A DNA stretch of 64,000 bases from Zerene cesonia (lineage: Eukaryota > Arthropoda > Insecta > Lepidoptera > Pieridae), in assembly GCF_012273895.1 (NCBI RefSeq), contig NC_052108.1:8370001-8434000 (forward strand), read 5' to 3'. The notes under the pieces are model-generated. The model was not told where the DNA came from, searched no databases, and was given only the letters and a program-made list of their open reading frames with translations. The translations under genes were made by a program, and so were the position numbers. Positions 13,891 through 26,100 of this stretch are shown piece by piece (the first letter of the stretch is position 1; each line of letters starts with the position of its first letter).

Positions 13891-14997
13891 TTATTGCTCT
13901 CCTAATAAGTATAAAAGTGGCATGGGTGACTGTTTCAATAGATCACGTGAAGTTTTGATGATTTATTGCTTATTTTTTCATAAGACTTTTCTGATTTTTC
14001 CATGGTACATAATATAACGTCATTAGGTTAAAAGGCTCTGATAGTAGTTAATTAGTCAAAATTGACTTCTGTTGTCTATTGCCGTCTTACTTTGACGTAA
14101 TCGTAACGTAGTGTGATGTTCTAATATAAAGCTATTTATGTGTGCGTTAGTATGTCGATTCTTAGAAATTTGTGTTGATAATTTTTCTGCATTATTTAAC
14201 TCAGTATCGATTATAGATTATTTTTTTTAACTGTTGTTTATTTATTGCACTAACACAATAAAATTTCATACGTTCTAGGAACAAAACTATAACACAATCG
14301 GTTCTATTGGCCTAATACTATTAAAATACCTTTGAATTAAATGTACTGTTTTAATTTATTAACATTGGTCGTCACCTTGACCCCGTAATTTATACTCCAA
14401 TGAATCGTAACGTAACCTAGGGTTGTCAATTTTATATATTTTTTTCTTATTCATTGAGTTTATTTTTCCAAGAAGTTTAACCTCTATAAAACCTTACGTA
14501 CCTATGAATTAAAAATAGGGCTAGAACCAAAGATTCATAGTGTACCTAAAACTAAGTATAGGGTTGTCGAATATTCCTAAGTTTTTATTTATTTTGCATT
14601 TATAGGTCCAATGTTTAGAAATACTGTATCGGATCGGAAAACTGAATAAATGAAAATAAATAATGGCAGTAAAAATACTGGTATTGTTTATTGTTTAAGA
14701 GGGTTAAAAAGGAATAACATACGTTATATAAAAACATATGAAGATGGGATGGTCTTATTGTAATAAAGACAATGTATACATTAATAAAGTACATGGAAAT
14801 AGAACGGCTGAATAATGTGTAGCATTCAGGAAATAGAACGGTATGCAGAATAACGTATACAGTATATTATGAATGCTACAATGATATGCACAGTCATTGC
14901 ACACGAGTCAATGTCTTGTCTATAGTTTATCAGTATGCATAGACTATCTACTATCTTGACTATTGTGATTGGTGTACACTCTCGTTCTTTATGACAT

Positions 14998-15155
14998 TAT
15001 TATCATCATCATCAGCCAATTGTTCCTTAGTTTACGGTTTCCTATGGGTTTCATAATACGTCACGCTGGCCAAGTGTGGATAGTCATATTTCACACTATG
15101 ACGTCGATCTTTGTGATTGTTGGATATGGCGGTTTCCTCACGATATTTTGCTTAC
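14998..15155 (-). mobile_element. tRNA-related SINE 3' fragment
   Basis: Begins with the TCATCATCATC tail on + and continues with 'cacgctggccaagtgtggat'. Diverged; head missing. Confidence 0.6.
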
Positions 15156-15779
15156 CAATATATGAAAATAACGTAGTTAAATCTATACAGAAGAATAATA
15201 GAGTGTCTGTTTTGTATGTATTAACATAAGAGCTGTTTAATAAATCGGTTCATCCATTCGAGACTTGTCTCATCTCGTCGATTCTGTGTCGAGATTCATT
15301 CCCAAAATTCTTCCACAGTCTTTAATATGCAATTAGACTTAATTTTCTCGATTGTATACCATTTATACACAGCCCAATAAGGAATTCATATGACGCATTC
15401 CACGTTATTACGCTAATTGTCCATTGTCTCATATGCGTTAACCATCTGATGTTCATAAGAAGTACATAATCATGACATAGCTGATTCTGATCATATTATC
15501 TTATCTTTATTACGAGCCTAACATCCAACCTTCCCCGGGTGAAAACTTTAAAATTTTATAGCCTTTTGTATGGGCATTTTTTAACTACCACAGATTATGT
15601 TGCTTCTACCGTGAATGACTAAACTAAACCTTTCGGATAATTATTTATTTTAACATATAACGTTTTGAAGTAAAGGGTTTTTCTTTGTTTTTTACACATG
15701 TGTAGTGGAAACATAGTTCTCAAAGACATTTAGACTCTCATTGGAAAGTGATAATATAGTCAGGAAAAGAAAAATAATA

Positions 15780-15945
15780 GGTCTGTTCGCCCCGACTTCG
15801 CCCGTGGTACATGTATGTCTCTTGAAGTTGTAGCTTTTTAATGGTGTAAGAATTTTTGGTCAATCGGTTTAGTGTTATTTGCTTGAAACCGTTACAAACA
15901 TACAAAAATACATTTGTTTCCTCTTTGTAATATTAGTGTAGATAA
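15780..15945 (-). mobile_element. Short Helitron-like element, related to 33071-33224
   Basis: The - strand starts CTACACTAATATTACAAAGA and ends GCGAAGTCGGGGCGAACAG. Terminal CTAG decayed. Confidence 0.6.
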
Positions 15946-16239
15946 AAGAATTCGTTGTTTGAGATTTACCGTAATTTTTCGTTAATACACATTACGAATT
16001 TGAATTTTATATTTCTTATTACAACAATGCATTGATATGACCTACATGGAAGTGATTAACTATTCACTTTACGTATATATAACATATAATCAAATCAAAA
16101 ATCAATACGTTTCTATAAATAATAATATAATTGGAAGCGAGGGATATGCTTCGATGCTTGTTAGTAAATTGGGGCTATGTTGACTCTCCTTGTTTATAAA
16201 ATATTTTTGTAAACACAAAAATTACTTTACGTTTGTATA

Positions 16240-16456
16240 ATGTACTAGTTGTTGTCCGCAGCTTCGGCCAGTTTTAATAAATTTTTATGTTACAAAGTTT
16301 TATCCCTTCTTTTAGGCCTTTGTGGGCAGAATCTATCAAAGTCATAATATCTAGCTATCTGCATGCCAAAATTCAGCCCTATCCGTCCAATGGTTTGGGC
16401 TGTGCGTTGATAGATCACTGTCAATCAGTCACCTTTGAGTTTTATATATTTATACT
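16240..16456 (-). repeat. Dispersed repeat, GTCCGCAGCTTCGGCC family
   Basis: Runs from 'actagttgttgtccgcagct' to 'caatcagtcacctttgagtt', abutting the next repeat. Further copies are at 57150-57335 and 61080-61158. Confidence 0.5.
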
Positions 16457-16632
16457 AGCTGCACCCGGCAAACGCTGTTCTGCCTTACTCTTATCGTTTA
16501 GTGGTATGAAAAATAGATGTTAGCCGATTCTCAGACCTACCCAATATGCTTACCAAATTTCAGAGGAATCGGTCAAGCCGTTTCGGAGGAGTATAGAGAC
16601 TAACATTGTGACACGAGAATTTTATATATAAA
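16457..16632 (+). repeat. ACTAGCTGCACCCGGCAAACG-type repeat
   Basis: Shared 'gccgtttcggaggagta' core and 'gaattttatatata' tail. Other copies are at 17328-17500 (-), 25246-25395 (+) and 38996-39177 (+). Confidence 0.6.
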
Positions 16633-17009
16633 GAAGAAGATAGACGTTAGGCGACGACGTAGGTTATGATACACAAAATTAACATACAGTAACTCATCTT
16701 AAAATCCCGGAGCCTTTATCTTGACTTGACTAAGCCTTTATATAATGGATGTGTTTTATAATTAGTGTAAATAATTTTCAATGTTATGTTCTAAACTTGG
16801 CTCGTATATCTATCTGTATCTTCGGAAGTACTAGACGCATCATGAAAAGTCTATCACTACCAAAATTTACTCTATCCCAGAGTGACATAGGATATATTTT
16901 AGTATGACAAAATTAACTGAGTTTTCTAGTGTGAATTCATTTAGAGAAATGGTGGCGTGATGTATTCTTTACCGGCATATACTGACTCAACCGTCACATA
17001 TACAAGAAA

Positions 17010-17029
17010 AGTATTATGTTATCTGTGGT
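17010..17029 (+). repeat. Exact 20-mer, copy 2
   Basis: Identical to 455-474 and 42351-42370. Confidence 0.6.
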
Positions 17030-17327
17030 TCGGTTTAAACATATACAATATACACAAAAAATGTTGGCCTCTATTAGTTTTACAAAAAAGTCCTCGGTAC
17101 TGTATATTTATATAGCTATATATATATAATTTTTATGTAAAATGGTGCAAATAAAATTTTATGTGAAGTTGAAATGTCTTTTTAATGATCAAAACACGAA
17201 TCTTTATCAAAGTTAATGATTTTGTCATCAAGATAATTTTATGAAGATAATATTTGTCCTTCAGAGTATGTCATTTGGTTGTGTAATAATAAACGCCCAT
17301 CAAAGTTGGCACGAGCCAGCTATTCAT

Positions 17328-17500
17328 AAGATCTCTATATATAAAATTCTCGTCACAATGTTAATTACCGTACTCCTCCGAAACGGCTTGACAGATTATC
17401 ATGAAATTTTGTGTGCATATCAGATACGTCTGAGAATAGGCCATCTATTTTTCATACCCCTAAATGATGAGTTGGGCATGTCAGCTAGTATTTTATGTAT
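17328..17500 (-). repeat. Reverse copy of the 16457-16632 repeat
   Basis: The - strand carries 'actagctgacatgcccaact', 'gccgtttcggaggagtacgg' and 'gagaattttatatataga'. Forms an inverted pair with 16457-16632. Confidence 0.6.
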
Positions 17501-18071
17501 ATGCGAAGAGAATGAGTTGTTTTAAAAAAAATCATGCGATAATTATTGTTATCATTTAATGAAAATCATATATAATTGCGTATTAAAAACAATCGGTATT
17601 GATGTTTTCATCAGCCTATTATAAAAAAAGCTCATTTATATTTAAGAATTAAGAATCCACTTCAACGTCCTACATCTGGAATATTCTATGTTGAAAATTA
17701 TTATCACATTTTAAGCATGAAAAGCCAAGATCGCACCAAATCTTGCATAATTTAAACTCGAAGGAAACGTGATTAATGAGGCACTGAGGGAAATAGTTTG
17801 ACACGGTATGCTTTTGATTTAGTTTTCGATACCAGAGGAATGCGGAGTTCAGCTAATATTATTTTAGTAAGGAAGCGATATTGTTCATGGCACATTTTTA
17901 CTGCGTAATTATTAATTATTCCTTGGCTATATAACTGCTTGGTATGAAATTCAGAAGAAAATTGTTGAAGACAAAGGTTTCAAAAATCAACAATAACAGA
18001 GCATGAAAATGTTTGTCTCGTTTGTCCAGCATACTCCGTGTATATAGGTACTTTTATCTATTATATCGTGT

Positions 18072-18275
18072 ATCACACTAATAATATAAATATGAAAGTT
18101 GTATGTTTGGATGTTTGTCCGTCAATCACGCTGAAATTTCTGAACGGATTTTGATGAAATTCGGTATACAGACAGGGTATGAGCTGACATGGGTTTTAGG
18201 ATAATTCTTATCCCAATCAAATCCTCCCTTGGTATAAAAAGTAATCTTGTTATTTTTATTATTGAAACGGTACGA
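18072..18275 (+). repeat. Dispersed repeat with left half of a Helitron-like family
   Basis: 'cacactaataatataaatat' followed by 'ggatgtttgtccgtcaatca' and 'gaacggattttgatgaaatt'. The right end is lost. A reverse copy lies at 59238-59452. Confidence 0.5.
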
Positions 18276-19055
18276 GCGTCTTTTATGACATATTAATTAT
18301 GTCTTGAATTATTTTAACCCCATTGACAAGCGAATCCAGAATCCCTCTAATATATTTATTTTAAATTCTTAGAGGGATTGTATACAAATACCTTCGTCAA
18401 AATACCTATGTTCTATCTAATCCTATCTTATTCTATTAAATAACATAGAAAGGTGACATTTTTACATGTTATATTATTTAGTATAGCTGGTTATTTATAC
18501 GTAATGGTTTACCCCTTATTTATTAAACCCTTTCGTGAAAATTTAAACAGTCTGAACAGGTTTGATCTGACCTTTTCCGTATTTATTTTTGTAGGATCTG
18601 GCATACTGAATAATTAAATTGAGGTGCAATTTTTTGTTGTCCCACAGACAAATTTAATGCTATAAATAAATAATCGATTTATGAAATGAACAAATGACGA
18701 ATGACGATGACGAATTGACTTTTGGTTTAATAAATGCTTAATATACTGTGAACCAATGTCAATAAGTTTGACCTAATTATAAAAAACATATCTATAATTG
18801 CTAAATCATATTACATAATGGAATCTTACTGACTGATTCTACTCACAATACTTATTTATATAAAACATGATGGCAACTCTAATTCAATGAAATATGAACG
18901 TAAAATTTTCATTTTTTGTATGAAGTTAACAGTTGCTCTTTGCAAACAGAATTTTAATTTATTGGCTGCCTATTATTATAATAACGATCCAGATTTTTAT
19001 GAAAATTAATCCAGACACATTAGTAGACTGTTTTATTTTTTATTCAGATTGATAT

Positions 19056-19070
19056 GAGCTAGTAATACCT
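19056..19070. repeat. Target-site duplication, left copy
   Basis: Exact 15-bp copy of 19305-19319 flanking the LINE tail. Confidence 0.75.
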
Positions 19071-19304
19071 TGTTTTTATAGTAGGGAAATCTTGCATAGA
19101 TACCCACGGCCCCGGGGATGGAGCCGTAGGTTATGTCGGATTCTTACCCACCAAAACCCACTGTGTTCCGTCGAGCCACTTGAGTGAAGGGGCCACGGGG
19201 GCTGGTTAAAATATGTCCGCGACCCCCTCGGCGGCTGCCTGTTGCCGGGCCAGGCGCATAATTAGAGCGGCAAAGTGGGATCACCGCTCTACCCTCCTGT
19301 AGGC
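19071..19304 (-). mobile_element. 5'-truncated LINE 3' tail with 15-bp target duplication
   Basis: GC-rich 234-bp insert flanked by the 15-bp direct repeat GAGCTAGTAATACCT (19056-19070 and 19305-19319). The T-rich left edge corresponds to an A-rich 3' tail on the - strand. It shares its 3' region with the insert at 38589-38754, which is truncated at a different point, as in target-primed reverse transcription. Confidence 0.75.
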
Positions 19305-19319
19305 GAGCTAGTAATACCT
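19305..19319. repeat. Target-site duplication, right copy
   Basis: Exact 15-bp copy of 19056-19070. Confidence 0.75.
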
Positions 19320-20000
19320 ACTAGTTAAAAATTATTGTATCTTCATTCTTAATTCTTTATAACATACAGTTCCACAACTCAATAATAAAGAAATAACAAT
19401 GTAAATGCAGATAATTCTTAATACGAGGTGACGATTTGCAATCTCTCGCAACCCCAGTACTAATTTTACAACGTCATTTCATATTGCTTTTAATCATATA
19501 TATATATATGGTGATATAAGTAACCTTTAGACACAAAAAAAACATACACGTGGCAACCCTTAAAATATAGTGTCCCGAACTGCTTACAAAATGACGTGTA
19601 TAACTCGGGCTTAACCGCGTCTCGCTTCTCACTATGGAACGGTCTAAACATCGACGTCGATCGACTGTTTGGATTATTTGACTGATAATATAATGCTGGA
19701 AACTTCACGTCATAACAAGCTTTCGATATCTTGAACTTTATAATCGTAATCTGTATATAAATATCACGTATGACTAACAGAGCTATCTTTTTCACTGTTT
19801 ACTTTCAACCAATACATTACGTAATGCCTTCCGCTTGACAGATGTTTACACAGAATTAGATTCACATAGCATGTGCACGCGGCGTCGTCGAGTTAAGAGA
19901 TTTTTTGTTAATATTTCATCAAACTAGCCTTTCAATAACTCGAAGAAGTAAAATGTATACCACTGTTTAATTCTAACATATCTTGTCCTATCCTATCCAA

Positions 20001-20203
20001 TCCTACTAATATTATAAATGCGAAAGTTTGTGAGGATGGATGTATGTGTATGTTTTATACTCTTTCACGCAAAAACTACTGAAACGATTGCAATGAAATT
20101 TGATATGGTAGCTGGACAACTGGAATAATACATAGGCAACATTTTATCCCGTTATTCCTACGGCATACAGACTTACGCGGGAGAAACCGCGGGGCGCAGC
20201 GAG
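20001..20203 (+). mobile_element. Lep1-type Helitron-like element
   Basis: Starts TCCTACTAATATTATAAATG after an A and ends with an imperfect GCGG...CCGC hairpin and CGAG followed by T (normally CTAG|T). Non-autonomous. Confidence 0.8.
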
Positions 20204-20617
20204 TACAGTTATATTTTTACTTAGCAATGTTAGATATATAATTACTTTTCTCTGTTTCTTAAAATATTATAAATATTAAAGTAGCTCTGCTTCAATCCCG
20301 AAAATACCATGAAACGGACACGCAGAATACTCTCTTTTCCTTTGGTTACACGTGCGAAAGCGCAGGTGAAAGGCTTTATGTATCTGTAATGTCGAGATAT
20401 ACATACAGGTGTACCATAGACATGTCTAGAACTGCACCAGGTAACTAATTTATACGTCATCTGTCAGCATTCCCTTGGCGTCTCGTAAAACAACGATTGT
20501 AATTCATTTGGGCATTTACAACGCATAAATTAGGCGGTAAATTGATTCGAGATAAATAAATGTTAGTACTGGAAAATTTTATGTACCTACTGATTGAATT
20601 ATGTTATTTGTGATGTG

Positions 20618-20920
20618 GGAGTCGAGCACGCTTCGGCACGAATTGGGTTAGCTCGCACCGGGGAAGTACCACACCCCCACGGAAGACCGGCATGAAATAT
20701 TAGTTTACTATGTTGCGTTCGGTGAGTGGGGGAGTTGGAGGCCCAAATCGTGTTCCTTATCCTACCCAAACCTATCTTATATTCCAATCAATCCTTTCTT
20801 AAACCCATTCCAATTTAAAGACGGCATTCCATCTGTGTATCCATCTCTAAATATGGGTGGTGGTAGCGCTTACTATCAGGCGACACACCAGCATTTCCAT
20901 TGCCGACTAAGTCAAAAAAT
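20618..20920 (+). repeat. Dispersed repeat beginning GGAGTCGAGCACGCTTCGGC
   Basis: GC-rich head ('gctcgcaccggggaagtacc'), a T/C-rich middle and a tail with 'gtggtagcgcttactatcag' and 'gccgacta'. Near-identical plan to 33471-33812. SINE-like, class uncertain. Confidence 0.65.
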
Positions 20921-20956
20921 ATTCTAGCAGAGTTAGATTAGCCGTAAATCTCGTAA

Positions 20957-21115
20957 AAATCCTTATATTATAAATGCGAAAATGTGTTTGCTCATCTGTT
21001 TGTTTGTCTTGCATGTCGGCACGGAGCGATTTATTATAGATTTATTTATTATTTATTAGAAGAGCTACAATATAGGATACTTTTTATCGCTATGAAATTC
21101 GTCAAAAACAAACGA
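20957..21115 (+). repeat. Helitron-like left-end fragment
   Basis: 'tccttatattataaatgcga' then 'tgtttgtttgtcttgcatgt' and 'ggatactttttatcgc', as in other Helitron-like left halves. No right end seen. Confidence 0.4.
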
Positions 21116-21494
21116 AAATATAGCTAAAGAAAGATATTGTTACATTTATATCATATAAATTCATTTGTCCAGTACCTGCAGCGATACATTATTAGCATAC
21201 AGTAACAGTGAAAATCATTCACAGGACATAGGGTCACTGAGGACATTAATCAAACGGAGGATTTAGACGTCTAAACCCTCTGAGGGTTTCTACTCATTTT
21301 CGGAATGTATCGCGTTCCATATATCCAACACCTGGGTTTGATATAGGAGAGATTTTATCTCTTACTGTAATGATTAATCTGTAATATATTTCATTTTGTT
21401 TTTTTATTTTTCCGTTAATATTTATATGTATAATATTTATGTTGTCTTAGTAATTTATTAAGTTGGAGTTTTGAGTATTATACATTTAGAAAAA

Positions 21495-21640
21495 AGGTCT
21501 AATTAACGGATTTTAATCGCGATTTATTTATTATATTATTGACCGATGTTTCGAACATTTAACAGCGAGTGTGGTCACGGGAAGACTAATTACGTAAGAT
21601 TTTTGTTGTGTGTCGGGCTCTTGATGGCATAAAAATAATG
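21495..21640 (-). repeat. Reverse copy of the 41945-42083 repeat
   Basis: 'aacggattttaatcgcgatt', 'gaccgatgtttcgaacattt' and 'gagtgtggtcacgggaagac', complementary to the other two copies. Confidence 0.5.
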
Positions 21641-22369
21641 TGGATTATAGCAATATTGATCGGTAAATAAATTTATTATTTAGATATAACTGATTCAATT
21701 TAGGAACTAGTCAGTAGATCCAATTAAAAATATTTTAACAATGATAAATCCACTTATCATTCAGGTATTTTTTAACTATTAGGTTTTCGACTAACTAGAT
21801 CTTTTGTTAAAAATGCAATCCCTGTTTTTACAATATGAAAAAATTCCTCTTAATGAACCGGAATAGCGTATAATAAATATTCTGTGTCGCTTTTGCGAAT
21901 TAATGCATTTTGTTATATGTTTTCTAAAGAAATGACATCCCTCTGAGCAATTAGATCCTCATTATTCAATTACCACCTTGTCAAAATAACATATACGTAC
22001 TTGCATTTTAACACATTAACACAATCACTAGCTATATTCCGAAACTCAAAAACTTTTATAAGTTTCCTTCCCAGTTATTATTAAGACTTGCATAGAAAAA
22101 AGTATGTATTTTAATCTAAAGAAACTATAGAGATCAAAGCCGACTTTTGCACAAGTCAAAACAATCGTAAAACATACAATGATAAAAGCATGCGAATAAA
22201 TTTCCTCATTTTACAACCCAAAGTATTAAGGTTGTAAAAAAATTATTTTGAATGTTTTAGGGGAAAGAAGATAATTGAAATGAATTTCTTGCTCTAGCTT
22301 GGTTTATGATATTTTCGTTTATGTTGTACATTAGTATCTATAGATACTATTTATTAGTTCCGTATCTTC

Positions 22370-22520
22370 ACCCTTCTCATTCCATTCCTTCATTCCCGTA
22401 TTCAATCCTTTCCGTATCCTCTATTCTTTAAAAGCGGGCAAGTCATTCGCAGCGGATCGCTTACCATCAGGCAAACCTCCATTCATCCATCCGTTGCCCG
22501 CTCTAACATAAAAAATGGTA
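22370..22520 (+). repeat. Dispersed repeat 3' fragment
   Basis: 'aaagcgggcaagtcattcgc', 'ggatcgcttaccatcaggca' and 'gttgcccgctctaacataaa', the tail of the same family. Confidence 0.5.
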
Positions 22521-22958
22521 TTGTCATTAAACAAATGTTTCTATTTGTCCTATTCCTACTTTATTCCGAATAATTATAAATGAAATTAATGATTTGAATT
22601 AATTGTCTAAACTTTTAGACTATATAAATTCACAAGTCCTGAGATTTATATCAAAGCAATATTTCAGAGCAAAGAAATATGGAAAAGGAATACAATTTAT
22701 TAACATAAAATAATAAAAAAATAACAAAAAATTAAATAAAATTTTTCGTTTATGATTTACAAAGTTAACTTACTCAAACACTAGTATTTTCATTGGATTA
22801 TCTGTTAAAAAAAATTGACCTAGTTCAATAACATATAAAAACATTTACGTATTATTAAACACACTACAACAATGTGATTACAGTATTGAGGTAAATAATA
22901 TCCCATTCACATAATGGTAATTTCCTCGATATCAATAATGTTTGTTTACGCCAGTCAT

Positions 22959-22964
22959 TCAGTT
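22959..22964 (+). promoter_or_regulatory. Candidate initiator (TCAGTT) of the adenylyl cyclase gene
   Basis: TCAGTT matches the arthropod initiator (A+1 at 22961) and lies 168 bp before the ATG. It is followed by a GC-rich stretch (22985-23070) that stands out from the AT-rich surroundings and would form the 5' UTR. No convincing TATA box is seen upstream. Position and motif only; the transcription start is an inference. Confidence 0.35.
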
Positions 22965-23128
22965 ATAAGGATCGGACAAACCAGTATCCGCCGGTTTCTC
23001 AAAGGGGAAGGTTGTACGCCGCTACGAGTTTCCCTCTCAAACTTTTCGCGCTCTCGGAGATTCGAATTTCAAATAAAAAAAAAAATGTAGCAAGGAGATT
23101 TTATTGGTCTTCCTGAATTATTTTAAAA
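22965..23128 (+). other. Probable 5' UTR of the adenylyl cyclase gene
   Basis: GC-rich leader between the candidate initiator and the ATG, with no upstream ATG-led frame of note and an in-frame TGA at 23114. Extent is inferred from composition. Confidence 0.4.
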
Positions 23129-23159
23129 ATGAATGATATAGAGGAAGCTGTCGTGGAAG
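23129..23159 (+). CDS. Ac76E: Adenylyl cyclase exon 1 (start codon)
   Basis: Encodes MNDIEEAVVE plus one base of the next codon and ends at donor GTAAGA (23160). An in-frame TGA at 23114-23116 closes the frame upstream, and the ATG sits in AAAAATGAAT. The acidic run continues directly into exon 2 as E-E-E-E-G. No longer upstream frame competes, so this start is the best choice. Confidence 0.7.
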
Positions 23160-26100
23160 GTAAGAGATGATAAGTATTTACTTATTATTAGCCTTATAGC
23201 GGACACATAAAATAATTTTGAAGAAGTGTATAATTAATATGATATATCATTTAATAAAATAGTTTTTCAATTAATGTATAAATTGGTTTATTAAATTAAA
23301 GTATTTTGTTTCATACCCAGAAAACCATTATAATCGATCTTCCTTGGTATTATATGTTATTTCATGAAAACATAAGGAGAAGACCAAAAAAGTTATACAC
23401 GAGGTAGATTTAATAGATATTATAAAACTTTTTCAACGTATTAAAATGAAATTGTAAATTATTATTTTTTTAATCATACCTTCTAATTAATATACATAAA
23501 AAATATCACAATATTCTTTTTACGATCAAAATAAAGAGCATATTTCAAAAATCTACCCCAAGGAACTGATTTAGTAATAAAAGCACAAATAAGCTGCGTA
23601 ATTGCTCCCAAAATTAAACCTTTCTTAGCATAATAACTTAATTGGTATATTATATTAACCACTGGAAAAACCCGAGAAGACCGTGTTTGTTTCTCTCCTA
23701 TTTAATTAACATGGCCGTAATTTACTAAATTGTCCCTAGTAAATATATATTCAAAATGTTTTGAGCGCCGTGCTCTGTGGCCGTTATTATATTATATCCT
23801 TTGATCTTAGCCTTGAAATAAAAAGATTAACAGCTAGAACGTGTGTATTTGGTTTTTATTAAAGAGAAGCAGGCCGCTATAGGTAGATACTATATTATGT
23901 TTTGAAATGTGTAACATGCCGTCAAAGTTTTCGCTCTAGAACATATGATTAGAATGTGCGATGAAAAACTGAATTAAAGATCACATCAAGACAAGACAAA
24001 ACAAGACATCAATGAAACATTTAATCTGACATGACATGACTATAGATTTAACTGGATCTTATTACAAAATTTTAATAGAATTCATTACAAATATATATAT
24101 CCATTACAAGAATATGAAATATTGAAATTCATATATAATTAATTACCTATAAAAAATATACAGTGCACACACATATTGCAGTGATGTGAATATAAAGCTC
24201 ATAAGCGGAACAAATTGCAATAACTAAATAACACAATTCGGACAAAAAGACGATTAAAATGAACAAACTACTCTTATGTATATATTGTATAAAATGAATG
24301 GTCATCAATTTCAATTGAACAACAATCTCCTAAAACATGAATATATAGCGTTTAATGAGATGAAAATCTTACTTATTTCCCATGGTAATTGTTGATTGCA
24401 TCTCCCGCCCTCAGCGTGAATCCTTTAATATTTAACGAGAACTTTACACAACTAACAAACAGTACAATATACAATTCACAGTTTCGTACACGAGCCAGCA
24501 TTCACTGAGAACGCGACTAACAAGGTTTTAATATTGAATTCGGTCGAAAAAGAATTGTGTTGCGCTGTCCAAAAACTCTTGTTATGAAGTACACTACGCG
24601 TTTTAGATTTGCATCATTTTGTTAAAAACAATACCAGCTAAATTCTTACTTGCTCTTATGCAGAGTATACGAAAGGAAAATATTGAGTCGTAATGATCCT
24701 AATCACGATGATTATTGCTCTTGGAATTATTATATTGTCAAACGTAATACAATAATTCCAAGAGCTATAATATAAGTGTACCAAGATTGAATTAAATATG
24801 TCCGTTACAGTTCAACATCGACTCTAAAAGATTCGGTTACAAACAAGTATACATGTTAAGCTAAAATAAGCGTGTTAAAAATGTAATAAACTTTAATGAC
24901 GATCAACGTGGGACAGATTAGGCATGTAGATATAAAAATAAGGAAGCAGACTTATATTTGTACAAATGTTATGAAGATGCCAATCGTAGCACTAACGCCT
25001 AATCTCCACGAGATAAAAGTATTATAGCTCTTAATCCACTGACATAAGGGTCAGCCAGTGGTCTCATTTTGGTACGCTGCCAAAGTAATTTATATAGAGT
25101 ACAACAACTATTTTCACCTTGGTAGACAATTGCAGTGTCAAAGTTAAGAGTCAATGTAAAGGCCGTTTTATTGTATTATCGAATGAAATATACATCCGTG
25201 TTTCTTAGTGGCGAGGGATCTATATGCACAATATCTATTTACATGTACTAGCTGACCCGGCATACGCTGTTAAAAATAGATGTTACCCTATTCTCAGATT
25301 TACCCGATATGCGCACAAAATTTCATGAGATTCGGTCTAGCCGTTTCGGAGGAGTATGATAACTAATATTGTGACACGGGTATTTTATATATCTAAATGT
25401 ATTACAAGTGAGGAGGAGTTCATTGCCGTTCCTTTTAGTTCCGACGCCCGTTTCCTTTTTCTCATCCTTTCCAGTTTATTCTTTCTTACCAGTCACCAAT
25501 CCTTTGCTAATCCCTTACCGTTAAAAGCGGGCAGCGCATTCGCAAAGACACTTCATTGGTTCATGGGCGGTAGTTATCGCTTCAGACGAACTACCAGTTC
25601 GGTTGCCCGCTGTAACATACCCCTAGGGGTCGTAAGGGTCAAGTAATACAACACTAAGAATATTATTTTGAAATATTTATCTGTATGTCTCGATAGACAG
25701 ACAATGCTGGTTTTGAATTTTGAAGTATTCAATTTGAAGTTAAGTGTACAGACAGCGGCAGTAATTTGATTGTTTGTTTAAAATGAAAACGTTCGGAAAC
25801 TACTGGACCGGTTTGAAATAATGAAAATTGCATAATTATTATGAAACTTTAAAGCACAGCGATATGGTCTAAATGAACAGCCGTCTTCTGGGTTTTGTGA
25901 CAATTGAATTTAGGTAGGTGTAAATATTATAATGATTTGAAGTTTTCATTGTTGGTTTCAGATTAATAATTCTTTTTAGTGAAACTCACAGTGCTCGTAA
26001 TTCTTCTTTTTTGTCGTGTTGCTCTTGACAGAGCGGTCGTGGTCATAACGTGGTATCAGGGGTAGATGTTACCCGCTTCACGATGTTTCGCCATCCTTCC

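Larger units (their letters stand above)
13036..16239. other. Unassigned sequence between repeats
   Basis: Outside 13691-13890, 14998-15155 and 15780-15945 nothing is recognised. Confidence 0.5.
16633..19055. other. Unassigned sequence between repeats
   Basis: Outside the 20-mer at 17010, 17328-17500 and 18072-18275 nothing is recognised. Confidence 0.5.
19320..22958. other. Upstream flank of the cyclase gene, repeat-bearing
   Basis: Holds the repeats at 20001, 20618, 20957, 21495 and 22370; no exon recognised. At 21272-21291 a palindromic TTTAGACGTCTAAA is followed by CCCTCTGAGGG. Confidence 0.45.

Noticed and set aside
25356..25646. A 96-residue + strand frame
   Set aside because: Spans two adjacent repeats (25246-25395 and 25400-25632).
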